The position numbers and the translations under genes were made by a program. 8,304 bases of DNA from Allomuricauda sp. (GTDB lineage: Bacteria > Bacteroidota > Bacteroidia > Flavobacteriales > Flavobacteriaceae): assembly GCA_028289745.1 (NCBI GenBank), contig JANQOD010000296.1, positions 1 to 8,304 on the forward strand, given 5' to 3'. The notes beneath the pieces were generated by a model. The model searched no databases. It worked only from the letters and a program-made list of their open reading frames with translations, and was not told the origin of the DNA. Below, one piece after another: positions 1 through 8,180 of this stretch; within the stretch, counting starts at the first letter, position 1; every line of letters starts with the position of its first letter.

Positions 1-90
1 CAATCTGGAAAGGTCGTTGACAAGGTTTTGAGCCAAGATTCCTCCTTAAGCGTCGAGGACATTATTAAACAGGCGCTGAAAAATTTATAA
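1..90 (+). CDS. ruvA: RuvA C-terminal end (Holliday junction branch migration subunit), 5'-truncated
   Basis: The first 29 codons of the window, in frame 1, end at TAA (88-90) and finish with VEDIIKQALKNL. This matches the C-terminal domain III of RuvA, the small helical domain that contacts the RuvB motor. RuvA binds four-way DNA junctions as a tetramer and works with RuvB in branch migration and with RuvC in resolution, in the cytoplasm. Only the tail is visible; the DNA-binding domains I and II lie upstream of the window. The short match is supported by context: in Flavobacteriia ruvA commonly sits directly before sprA, as here. The 5-bp gap to sprA suggests one transcript. Too little is present to judge whether the gene is intact. 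Confidence 0.85.
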   Translation, partial: QSGKVVDKVLSQDSSLSVEDIIKQALKNL

Positions 91-95
91 CCAGT

Positions 96-3000
96 TTGAA
101 AAGAGGGGCAAAACGATTTCTTAGCGTATCGTTGGTTAAATATTTTTTCTTTTTTGCAGCAGTATTTGGGGTAATACATTCAACAGTGGCCCAAGATACT
201 GATGAACAAGCTGTAGATTCGGTCAAGACGGGGATCTCAATTGGCAAGATTTTGCTTGAAGATCCTGACAGCATTGTGTCCAAATATTCGTACGACCCTA
301 CCTTGGACCGCTATGTATATACCGAGAGTGTCGGCAACTTCAATATCAACTATCCTATTTTTCTGACTCCTGAACAGTACTATGAGCTGGTTCGCAAAGA
401 AGGTATGAAAACGTACTTTCAAGATAAGATAGATGCCTTTACGGGAAAAAAGGAGGGCAGTGAAGAAGCCCGAAAGAACTTGCTTCCCAACTTCTACGTC
501 AACAGCAACTTTTTTGAGTCCGTTTTTGGTGGAAACACAATCGAGGTCATTCCGCAAGGGTCTGTGGCGATGGATCTGGGCATTCTTTGGCAAAAGAATG
601 ACAATCCGGCATTATCTCCCAGAAACCGTACGAACTTGTCTTTCGATTTCGACCAACGAATCAGTCTTAGCCTTTTGGGCAAAGTGGGTGAAAGGCTTCA
701 GGTCACGGCCAATTATGATACCGAAGCGACCTTCGATTTTCAGAATCTGGTCAAACTCGATTATACCCCCACAGAAGATGATATACTCAGAAAGATAGAG
801 ATCGGTAATGTGAACATGCCCCTCAACAGTTCACTGATTACCGGTGCACAAAGTCTTTTTGGGGTAAAAACGCAGTTGCAGTTTGGTAAAACGACTGTAA
901 CTGCTGTTTTTTCTGAACAGCAATCACAGAACAATACGGTGGTGGCCCAAGGTGGAGGCACCTTGAATGAATTCTCCCTGACCGCATTGGACTATGATGA
1001 GGACAAACACTTTTTCTTGGCCCAATATTTCAGGGACCGTTATGATGATGCGTTGGCCAACTATCCTTTTATACAGAGTCAGATACAGATTACAAGACTC
1101 GAAGTCTGGGTGACCAACCGCAACCAGCAGACCCTGAACGTGCGTAACGTGGTGGCCATTCAAGATTTGGGAGAGGCAAGATTAGGCGATGATGGCCGTG
1201 AGATAACCAGGATAGCTGATAATGCACCAGCCGGGTTCTTCAATATAGTGGGCACCGAAGTGCTTCCCCAAAATGGCGCAAACGATTATGATCCTACGCT
1301 TATTGGTGCTGGAGGTGCTTTGTTACCTGCCATTCGAGACATTGCCACGGTTGAGGCAGGGTTTGATATTACCGGATACAACGCCAACCAAGGCTTCGAT
1401 TATGCCATTCTCGAAAATGCGCGAAAACTCGAGGTAGGCCGTGACTACCGATTCGATTCTCAATTGGGGTATATTTCATTGAACCAGCGTTTGAGCAATG
1501 ATGAGGTCTTGGGCGTCGCCTTTCAATATACCTTTCAGGGTGAGGTGTTTCAAGTGGGTGAATTTGCCAATGGCGGTATCGATGCCACTACGGTCTCGGG
1601 TGGGGTGAATCCCATAATCGAGAACAATACCCTTATATTGAAATTGTTGAAGAGCAATATCACCAACGTCGAAGATCCGATTTGGGATTTGATGATGAAG
1701 AACATCTATGCCACGGGGGCGTTTCAACTGAGCCAAGAAGATTTCAATTTCAACATTCTCTATTCAGACCCGACACCCAGAAACTATATTACTCCGGTAG
1801 AACCTTTTCCTATTTCGGCGGGCGCCAACGGCAAGCCCTTGGAAGAGCGCATTTTGTTGAACGTCTTCAATCTTGACCGTTTGAACATCTACAATGATGT
1901 ACAATCGGGTGGGGACGGTTTCTTTGATTACATACCGGGCATCACGATCGATACGCAATCAGGAAATATCATCTTCACCAAAGTCGAGCCTTTTGGCGAA
2001 TACCTTTTTGATCTTTTGGGAGGTGGTGATTATGGCGCTCCGAATGAACAAAGCTTCAATGCCAACCAACAGAAGTATGTCTTTCGTAATATGTATACCC
2101 TGACCAAGGCGGCTTCCCTGCAAGATGCTGAAAAGAACCGTTTTCAACTCAAAGGACGCTATAAGTCAGAGGGTACCAACGGTATCCCTATCGGGGCTTT
2201 CAATGTACCTCGGGGTTCGGTGCGGGTGACCGCCGGTGGGCGTCAATTGCAAGAGGGTATCGATTACACCGTGAACTATCAGGCAGGTACCGTACAGTTG
2301 CTCGACCCAAGTCTTGAGGCCTCAAACACCCCTATCAATATTTCTGTGGAGAACAATGCCGTTTTTGGGCAGCAGACACGAAGGTTTACAGGGATCAATG
2401 TCGAACATCAATTCAACGAGAATTTTGTGCTGGGCGGTACCCTTTTGAATCTGAACGAACGGCCGCTGACCCAAAAATCAAATTTTGGGATAGAACCCGT
2501 GAACAACACCATTTTTGGCCTCAACGGAAATTTCAGCACCGAAGTGCCCTTTTTGACACGATTGGCCAACAAACTGCCGAACATTGATACCGATGTGCCC
2601 TCAAACCTGTCGGTAAGGGGCGAAGTGGCCGTTTTGAGACCCAATTCACCGAAGAATGCTGATTTTCAAGGAGAAACGACCACATATCTCGATGACTTTG
2701 AGGGCGCCCAGGCCCTGATTGACATTCGGTCATCTTTAGGTTGGATGTTGGCCAGCCCACCGTTGGAATTCTTCACCGGAGGCCAATTGCCCGGCAGCTC
2801 ACCTGAAGACCCCGATAACTTGTTGACCGGACAGGGTCGTGCCAAAATGGCCTGGTATACGATCGATCCGATTTTCTACACCAACCAAAGACCTACAGGT
2901 ATTACCGACAGCGATATCTCAACCAACGAAACACGGCGCGTGTTCATTGATGAGGTGTTTCCCGTCACCGATGTGGCCCAAGGGCAGACACAGGTGCAGG

Positions 3001-6000
3001 GCACATTGGATGTGGCCTACTACCCGAACCAAAAGGGGCCGTATAATGCCAATACCAATTTTGATGCGGAACTGCCCCAAGAAAAATGGGGCGGTATCAT
3101 GCGTTCATTGAGCAGTACCAACTTTGAGCAATCGAATGTTGAATTTGTGCAGTTTTGGGTATTGGATCCCTATGTTGATGGCAATACCACTTCAAGTGGC
3201 GAACTGGTGCTCAATTTGGGCAATATTTCTGAAGATGTGCTCAAAGATGGCAAAAAGCAATATGAAAACGGCTTGCCAGGGGTCAATAGTGACGATTTGG
3301 TGGCGCCGACCTCTTGGGGCGAGGTGCCGGCAACCCAATCATTGGTCTATGCCTTTGATGCCGATGAGACCAACCGTACATTACAAGACCTTGGTTTTGA
3401 TGGTTTGGACGATACTGGGGAGGCTGCGATATACAATGGCCCTACAGACGACCCGGCCTTAGATAACTATATCTATTATTTGAATCGCGAAGGGGGCATT
3501 TTAGAGCGTTACTTCGATTTCAATAATCCAGAGGGTAACTCGCCAGTAACGGTGACCAATATCGATAGGGGTTCGACCACCTTGCCAGATGTCGAAGATG
3601 TGGATCGTGACCTGACCATGAACACCGTGAACAGCTACTACGAGTATCGTATTCAAATAAGGCCCAATACCACGATCGACGACCAGTATGTGACCGATAT
3701 CCGTGAGGGTGTGGCCACTGGCTCAAGGGTTCCCGATGGTTCTGAGGTCAACTATCGGTGGATCCAGTACAAAATACCGCTAAGTGATTTTACCGAGGCA
3801 GTTGGGGGCATCACCGATTTTCGTTCCGTCAGTTTTATGCGAATGTACCTTACCGGTTTCTCAGATAACGTGGTACTTCGCTTCGCGACGTTGGATTTGG
3901 TTCGCGGCGACTGGCGAACCTATACCAACACCTTGCAAGCTGATGAAGACGACCCCTCAGATGATGGTACGATCACCGACGTCAATACGGTCAATATCGA
4001 AGAGAACAGCGGGCGTACCCCGATACCCTATGTGCTGCCACCGGGCGTTATTCGTGAACAGTTGAACAACAACAATACCATAATACGCCAAAATGAGCAA
4101 TCGCTCTCATTTGTTATCGAGAACCTAGAGGCGCAAGACGCCCGCGGGGTGTTCAAAAATGTGAACATAGATGTTAGGCAATATGAACGTATAAAAATGT
4201 TCATGCATGCAGAAAAGATAATCGATACCGATTATTCGAATGATGACACCCCTTTGGTGGGTTTCCTCAGGATTGGAACGGATTTCTCTGAAAATTTCTA
4301 CCAAATCGAGTTGCCCTTGCAGTTTACCCCCTTTGGATCTACTGCAGCCGATGTGATATGGCCCAATGTGAATGAAATAGACATTGCCCTTTCTGACCTG
4401 AACAAGGTCAAGTCGTTGGGCATTGCCAATGAAAGTTTGGGCGAGATCAACTATTATGAAGTGGTAGACGGAGAGGTGGTGCCCGTAGATGAATTTGCCC
4501 CACGTACTTTGGGGAGAAACCGTATCGGTATCCGTGGCAACCCTTCATTGGGCAGCATCCGTGCCATGATGGTAGGGGTCAAGAACATTGACGATGTGCC
4601 GGCAAGGGGTGAAGTATGGTTCAACGAACTTCGTTTAGCTGGTCTCGACAACAATGGGGGCTGGGCGGCCATTATGGCCATGGATGCCAATATGGCCGAT
4701 TTCGCCAATATCTCGGCCACGGCGAATCAAAGCACCTCTGGCTTTGGGTCCATCGACCAGTTGCCCAATGAGCGCTTACGTGAAGATGCCATTTCGTACG
4801 ATGTGGTGACCAATATAAATGTAGGGCAGTTGTTCCCTAAAAAATGGGGCCTACAGATACCGTTCAACTACGGTATTTCAGAGACCCTGATCACACCAGA
4901 ATTTGACCCTGTCTATGATGACCTAAAATTAGATGACCGCATCGCAGCGGCCGAGACTGCCCAAGAAGCTGAGACCATTAGGGAGCAAGCCGAAGATTAT
5001 ACGAAACGAACGAGTATCAACTTGATCGGGGTGCGAAAAGAAAGGGGCGAAGAGGCTGAGGAAAACTTCTTCGACATCGAAAATTTCACCTTCAATTATT
5101 CGTACAATGAAACCGACCACCGCGATTTTGAGATAGCTGAGCTGCGCGATCAGAACGTCACCACGGGCTTTGTCTATAACCACAATTTCAAACCGTCCAC
5201 CTTGGCCCCGTTTGCAAAAAAAGATTCGCTGTTCACAAGTAAATATTGGAAATGGTTGAAAGAATTGAATTTTAACGTATTGCCCACCAGCCTTTCGGTC
5301 AATGCGAACTACAACCGCTCGTTCAACCAACAGCGTTTTAGGGATGTATTGGAACCTGGGGTAGAGGCACTCGATTTACCGCTTTTACAACAGCGAAATT
5401 ACCTTTTCAACTGGCAATATGCCCTGAACTACAGTCTTTCTAAATCACTTCGGGTGCAGTTGACGGGATCGAACAATAACATTGTCAGAAATTATTTCAA
5501 CACTCCTGGAGATCCCGATTCGGGAATCAACCAAGACCTAAATCTATGGGATGGTTTCTTTGATGTCGGCGAGCCCAACCGCCACTCACAGCAGATGCAA
5601 CTGAACTATCAGCTGCCATTTGATAAATTGCCATTTCTTGATTTCATCAATGCCCAGTACACCTATACCAGCAATTTTGACTGGCAACGTGGGGGTGATG
5701 CCTTGAATGAGGTGGTGCAGGAAGAAAACCCCGGGGAACAGATCAACACGATACAGAACGCCAACACCCATAACTTGACGGCCAACCTGACCATGCAACG
5801 ATTCTATGATGCCATAGGCCTCAAAAAACGCGACGGCAAGATCCCGACCAACCGGCGTGCCCCGGTCCGTAGAGATAAGGCGGGCAATCCGGCTGATGGA
5901 GGAGAAGACCAAAAACCCCAGAAAAAGACGAGCAAGGCCTTTAATACGCTGATCGATATCGTGACCATGGTCAAAAGGGTGAATGTGAACTATGCCGAAA

Positions 6001-7286
6001 ACAATGGTAAGGTGCTGCCGGGGTATACCCAATCCATCGGCTTTATCGGTACGGCCCGGCCTTCATTGGGCTTTGTGTTCGGTAGTCAGGCCGATGTGCG
6101 TTTTGAAGCGGCCAGAAGGGGTTGGTTGACGACCTTTTCACAGTTCAACTCGCAGTATCTTGAAAATTCGACCAAGCAATTGGGCATTACCGCGACCGCC
6201 CAACCGACACAAGAGCTGACCATTGACCTTACGGCCGACCGCCAGATCTCGAACAGTTACCAAGAGAATTTTCAAGTGAATGATCTGGGCAATGGCGTAT
6301 TGGAGTATGAAAATCTTTTGGGCAACAACTTTGGCAATTTCTCCATTTCGACCATGATGATCGGTACGGCTTTCAAAAAGAGCGATGAATTTGATTCTGA
6401 AACGTTTGAAGAGTTCAAGGCGAACCGTATCACCATTGCCAACCGCTTGGTGTCCGATAGGGGAGAGACCCCTGGTGAATTGGACGAAGATGGTTTTCCC
6501 GAGCGCTATGGCAAGACCCAGCAAGAGGTATTGCTTCCCGCCTTTTTTGCGGCCTATACCGGGCAAGATGTGAACCGTGTGAACTTAGATGCCTTTCGCG
6601 ACATTCCCATCCCTAACTGGAACATCAAATACACGGGCCTGATGAAAAACAAATGGTTCAGGAAAAAGTTTACCCGTTTTTCATTGACACATGGCTACCG
6701 TGCAGCGTATAGCATCAATTCGTTCCAGACCAATCTAGAAAAAGAAAACAGTGCAATAGACCCTGAAACAGGCGACCTGTTGCCCGACAACATCATCAAC
6801 AATGTGGTGTTGAACGATGCCTTCAATCCTTTGGTTCGTGTTGATTTTGAAATGAAGAACTCCTTCAGCTTCTTGGCCGAGGTGCGTACCGATAGAACCC
6901 TCTCGTTGAGTTTTGACAATAACCTGCTGACCGAGATCAATGGTAAAGAATATACCCTTGGGTTGGGGTACCGCTTCAAAGACGTCAAGTTTGTGACCAA
7001 TATCGGGGGCGAGCGTACCCGATTGAAGGGTGACCTGAACCTGAAGGCCGATCTATCGCTTCGAGACAACATCACCATTATTCGCAATCTCGATATCGAC
7101 AACAACCAGATTACTGCGGGCCAAAACCTTTGGTCGTTCAACTTTACGGCCGATTATGCGCTGAGCAAGAACCTGAACGCCCTGTTCTTCTATGATCATT
7201 CGTTCTCAAAGTTTGCGGTATCGACGGCTTTCCCCCAGACCACCATCAACACGGGCTTTACGCTACGGTATAATTTTGGCAACTAG
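96..7286 (+). CDS. sprA: SprA, T9SS outer-membrane translocon / gliding motility protein
   Basis: SprA (Sov in Porphyromonas) is the very large outer-membrane beta-barrel through which type IX secretion substrates leave the periplasm. From published work it partners with PorV and a Plug protein and is needed for gliding in motile Flavobacteriia. The 2396 residues match the usual length of about 2400. Residues 1-32 form a signal peptide: basic start (MKRGAKR), a Phe-rich core, and likely cleavage after STVA; there is no lipobox Cys. Conserved SprA stretches I recognise are LEVWVTNRN (about 335), DDFEGAQ (866-872), TLPDVEDVDRD (about 1162), NIEENSGRTPIPYVLPPG (about 1300), EVWFNELRL (about 1506) and LNFNVLPTSLSVNANYNRSF (about 1724). 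The two EVW regions fit the duplicated SprA N-terminal domain. From about 1520 the protein is rich in alternating aromatic and polar strands, ending in FTLRYNFGN, as in a barrel. A helical charged segment lies near 1613-1655 and a basic linker near 1908-1948. The start is TTG: after an in-frame stop at 66-68 there is no ATG ahead of the signal peptide. The identity is very secure, the exact start less so. Confidence 0.97.
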   Translation: MKRGAKRFLSVSLVKYFFFFAAVFGVIHSTVAQDTDEQAVDSVKTGISIGKILLEDPDSIVSKYSYDPTLDRYVYTESVGNFNINYPIFLTPEQYYELVRKEGMKTYFQDKIDAFTGKKEGSEEARKNLLPNFYVNSNFFESVFGGNTIEVIPQGSVAMDLGILWQKNDNPALSPRNRTNLSFDFDQRISLSLLGKVGERLQVTANYDTEATFDFQNLVKLDYTPTEDDILRKIEIGNVNMPLNSSLITGAQSLFGVKTQLQFGKTTVTAVFSEQQSQNNTVVAQGGGTLNEFSLTALDYDEDKHFFLAQYFRDRYDDALANYPFIQSQIQITRLEVWVTNRNQQTLNVRNVVAIQDLGEARLGDDGREITRIADNAPAGFFNIVGTEVLPQNGANDYDPTLIGAGGALLPAIRDIATVEAGFDITGYNANQGFDYAILENARKLEVGRDYRFDSQLGYISLNQRLSNDEVLGVAFQYTFQGEVFQVGEFANGGIDATTVSGGVNPIIENNTLILKLLKSNITNVEDPIWDLMMKNIYATGAFQLSQEDFNFNILYSDPTPRNYITPVEPFPISAGANGKPLEERILLNVFNLDRLNIYNDVQSGGDGFFDYIPGITIDTQSGNIIFTKVEPFGEYLFDLLGGGDYGAPNEQSFNANQQKYVFRNMYTLTKAASLQDAEKNRFQLKGRYKSEGTNGIPIGAFNVPRGSVRVTAGGRQLQEGIDYTVNYQAGTVQLLDPSLEASNTPINISVENNAVFGQQTRRFTGINVEHQFNENFVLGGTLLNLNERPLTQKSNFGIEPVNNTIFGLNGNFSTEVPFLTRLANKLPNIDTDVPSNLSVRGEVAVLRPNSPKNADFQGETTTYLDDFEGAQALIDIRSSLGWMLASPPLEFFTGGQLPGSSPEDPDNLLTGQGRAKMAWYTIDPIFYTNQRPTGITDSDISTNETRRVFIDEVFPVTDVAQGQTQVQGTLDVAYYPNQKGPYNANTNFDAELPQEKWGGIMRSLSSTNFEQSNVEFVQFWVLDPYVDGNTTSSGELVLNLGNISEDVLKDGKKQYENGLPGVNSDDLVAPTSWGEVPATQSLVYAFDADETNRTLQDLGFDGLDDTGEAAIYNGPTDDPALDNYIYYLNREGGILERYFDFNNPEGNSPVTVTNIDRGSTTLPDVEDVDRDLTMNTVNSYYEYRIQIRPNTTIDDQYVTDIREGVATGSRVPDGSEVNYRWIQYKIPLSDFTEAVGGITDFRSVSFMRMYLTGFSDNVVLRFATLDLVRGDWRTYTNTLQADEDDPSDDGTITDVNTVNIEENSGRTPIPYVLPPGVIREQLNNNNTIIRQNEQSLSFVIENLEAQDARGVFKNVNIDVRQYERIKMFMHAEKIIDTDYSNDDTPLVGFLRIGTDFSENFYQIELPLQFTPFGSTAADVIWPNVNEIDIALSDLNKVKSLGIANESLGEINYYEVVDGEVVPVDEFAPRTLGRNRIGIRGNPSLGSIRAMMVGVKNIDDVPARGEVWFNELRLAGLDNNGGWAAIMAMDANMADFANISATANQSTSGFGSIDQLPNERLREDAISYDVVTNINVGQLFPKKWGLQIPFNYGISETLITPEFDPVYDDLKLDDRIAAAETAQEAETIREQAEDYTKRTSINLIGVRKERGEEAEENFFDIENFTFNYSYNETDHRDFEIAELRDQNVTTGFVYNHNFKPSTLAPFAKKDSLFTSKYWKWLKELNFNVLPTSLSVNANYNRSFNQQRFRDVLEPGVEALDLPLLQQRNYLFNWQYALNYSLSKSLRVQLTGSNNNIVRNYFNTPGDPDSGINQDLNLWDGFFDVGEPNRHSQQMQLNYQLPFDKLPFLDFINAQYTYTSNFDWQRGGDALNEVVQEENPGEQINTIQNANTHNLTANLTMQRFYDAIGLKKRDGKIPTNRRAPVRRDKAGNPADGGEDQKPQKKTSKAFNTLIDIVTMVKRVNVNYAENNGKVLPGYTQSIGFIGTARPSLGFVFGSQADVRFEAARRGWLTTFSQFNSQYLENSTKQLGITATAQPTQELTIDLTADRQISNSYQENFQVNDLGNGVLEYENLLGNNFGNFSISTMMIGTAFKKSDEFDSETFEEFKANRITIANRLVSDRGETPGELDEDGFPERYGKTQQEVLLPAFFAAYTGQDVNRVNLDAFRDIPIPNWNIKYTGLMKNKWFRKKFTRFSLTHGYRAAYSINSFQTNLEKENSAIDPETGDLLPDNIINNVVLNDAFNPLVRVDFEMKNSFSFLAEVRTDRTLSLSFDNNLLTEINGKEYTLGLGYRFKDVKFVTNIGGERTRLKGDLNLKADLSLRDNITIIRNLDIDNNQITAGQNLWSFNFTADYALSKNLNALFFYDHSFSKFAVSTAFPQTTINTGFTLRYNFGN

Positions 7287-7294
7287 AAGACCTT

Positions 7295-7333
7295 TTATTC
7301 CAATGCAAGCCCAACAATCCCATTTTGGAATAA
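7295..7333. repeat. 9-bp perfect inverted repeat after sprA
   Basis: TTATTCCAA (7295-7303) is the exact reverse complement of TTGGAATAA (7325-7333), with 21 nt between. The left arm begins 8 bases after the sprA stop. In RNA this would be an AU-rich stem with a long loop, followed by UCUAUUUUC. It may be a weak terminator or 3'-end stabiliser for sprA, or a protein-binding palindrome. The right arm can instead pair with 7363-7371, so this stem competes with the next hairpin. Confidence 0.45.
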
Positions 7334-7371
7334 TCTATTTTCAAAACCTTTGAAAAACATTCATTATTCCA
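7326..7371 (+). terminator. Candidate compound hairpin, possible sprA terminator
   Basis: TGGAATAAT (7326-7334) pairs perfectly with ATTATTCCA (7363-7371). Nested inside, TTTTCAAA (7338-7345) pairs perfectly with TTTGAAAA (7349-7356) across a 3-nt ACC loop. The result is a stacked 9-bp plus 8-bp structure with small internal loops, followed by UUACUUUUG. This could end transcripts that read through from sprA. The stems are AU-rich and the U-run is interrupted, so termination is uncertain. The same bases overlap the gcvH promoter, so they may work as a DNA operator instead. Confidence 0.35.
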
Positions 7372-7380
7372 TTACTTTTG
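7350..7380 (+). promoter_or_regulatory. Bacteroidota-type promoter for gcvH
   Basis: TTG (7350-7352), 20 nt, then TACTTTTG (7373-7380) is a full match to the Bacteroidota housekeeping promoter (TTG near -33, TAnnTTTG near -7). Transcription would start a few bases downstream, giving a 5' leader of roughly 20 nt before the gcvH ATG at 7405. The upstream element lies in the right arm of the 8-bp inverted repeat, so repeat-binding factors or folding could affect it. The site would make gcvH and the vanZ-like gene a unit separate from sprA. Confidence 0.65.
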
Positions 7381-7404
7381 TGGGCATTGAAAATAGTTGA
7401 CAAA

Positions 7405-7785
7405 ATGAGCTTGCCAGAAGATTTAAAGTACACCAAAGACCACGAATGGGTAAGAATTGAAGGAGACTTGGCCACTGTTGGCATTACCGACTTTGCGCAA
7501 GGTGAATTGGGTGATATTGTCTATGTTGAAGTAGAGACCGTTGATGAGACCTTAGATCGCGAAGAGGTCTTTGGCACGGTCGAGGCGGTAAAGACCGTAT
7601 CAGACCTTTTCTTGCCCCTAAGCGGTGAAATTATTGAATTCAACGAGGCCTTGGAAGATGAGCCCGAAAAAGTGAATTCAGACCCTTATGGCGAAGGTTG
7701 GATGATCAAACTAAAAATCAGCGACGCCTCTGAGGTAGATGATCTTTTGAATGCTTCAGATTACAAAGCATTGATCGGTGCCTAA
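7405..7785 (+). CDS. gcvH: Glycine cleavage system H protein
   Basis: GcvH is the small lipoyl carrier of the glycine cleavage complex. Its lipoate arm accepts the aminomethyl group from glycine after decarboxylation by the P protein, presents it to the T protein (methylene-THF and ammonia are released), and is re-oxidised by the L protein. The 126-residue length is normal for the family. It opens with LPEDLKYTKDHEWV, typical of GcvH, and includes GITDFAQGELGDIVYVE. The lipoylation site is in GTVEAVKTVSDLF, with the modified lysine at residue 63 (codon 7591-7593). SGEIIEFNEAL and DPYGEGWMIKLK complete the lipoyl domain. I chose ATG 7405 because MSLPEDLKY is the normal family start; the in-frame TTG at 7378 falls inside the promoter element. 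No clear Shine-Dalgarno is present, which is usual in this phylum. P and T genes are not in the window. The 3' end overlaps the vanZ-like gene. Confidence 0.97.
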   Translation: MSLPEDLKYTKDHEWVRIEGDLATVGITDFAQGELGDIVYVEVETVDETLDREEVFGTVEAVKTVSDLFLPLSGEIIEFNEALEDEPEKVNSDPYGEGWMIKLKISDASEVDDLLNASDYKALIGA

Positions 7786-8179
7786 ACGTACCTTGTTCAC
7801 CATTTTATTTGTTGGCTGGGTCATATTGGTTACCATGCTCAGCCTGTTCTCTTTTTCCGATTTGGATGCCAATACCGTTGAGATTCCATACTCCGATAAG
7901 ATTGCCCATTTTGCCTTCTATTTTGGATTTGTTTGGTTGGGCGGGCACGCTGCTTTCACAGGTCGAACCAAAGGGTTCGGGCTTAAGAAAATGTTGCTTT
8001 GGTTGTTTTTGGCCGCAGTGGCTTATGGTACGATTATTGAAGTGTTACAACACACGGTGACTACCGATCGCTCAGCGGAATGGAGCGACTTTTTTGCCAA
8101 TTGCCTGGGAGCGTCAACTGCCGGCCTGTTGTTGTTTTGGTATTTTTCAAGGCAGGGGCGGGTTAAAATCAAAAATTAA
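7778..8179 (+). CDS. VanZ-like family small membrane protein
   Basis: This is a 133-residue inner-membrane protein with four likely membrane segments, near residues 6-24, 42-60, 71-91 and 106-123. It carries the VanZ-like pattern: DKIAHFAFYFGF at the second segment, then a Glu-Gln-Arg-Asp-Asn series in GTIIEVLQHTVTTDRSAEWSDFFANCLGA (E88, Q91, R98, D104, N108). The family is named after enterococcal VanZ, which gives low-level teicoplanin resistance, but the role of the single-domain form in Gram-negative Bacteroidota is not established, so no resistance function should be assumed. The start is taken as GTG 7778, overlapping gcvH by 8 bp. There is no ATG before Met20, which lies inside the first membrane segment; TTG 7793 is a weaker alternative. 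The overlap suggests translational coupling to gcvH. No terminator is evident after it. Confidence 0.85.
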   Translation: MPKRTLFTILFVGWVILVTMLSLFSFSDLDANTVEIPYSDKIAHFAFYFGFVWLGGHAAFTGRTKGFGLKKMLLWLFLAAVAYGTIIEVLQHTVTTDRSAEWSDFFANCLGASTAGLLLFWYFSRQGRVKIKN

Positions 8180-8180
8180 A

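Larger units (their letters stand above)
7287..7404. other. sprA-gcvH intergenic region
   Basis: This 118-bp AT-rich gap has no plausible small gene. It holds three copies of an ATTATTCCA-type element in alternating orientation, an 8-bp inverted repeat with a 3-nt loop, and a promoter match for gcvH; each is listed separately. There is no classical GC-rich terminator after sprA. The gap probably ends the ruvA-sprA transcript and starts the gcvH one. Confidence 0.7.

Noticed and set aside
3124..3462. 112-codon +2-frame open frame within sprA
   Set aside because: Met-, Trp- and Pro-rich out-of-frame translation with no domain; the SprA frame across it is continuous and conserved.
4929..5330. 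133-codon minus-strand open frame inside sprA
   Set aside because: Antisense shadow over SprA coding; no independent signal supports expression.
5586..6032. 148-codon open frame on the minus strand inside sprA
   Set aside because: It is antisense to conserved SprA coding sequence, has no recognisable domain, promoter or start context, and fits the expected shadow of a long gene.
6695..7141. Second 148-codon minus-strand open frame near the 3' end of sprA
   Set aside because: Same reasoning: full overlap with SprA beta-barrel coding, a Ser/Arg-rich composition typical of antisense translation, and no family match.
7378..7404. N-terminal extension of gcvH from TTG 7378
   Set aside because: That TTG is part of the TACTTTTG promoter element, and GcvH proteins normally begin just before LPEDLKY, matching ATG 7405.
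7778..8179. Glycopeptide resistance gene vanZ
   Set aside because: Only the broad VanZ-like family is supported; there are no other van genes, and the context is a core Gram-negative locus.
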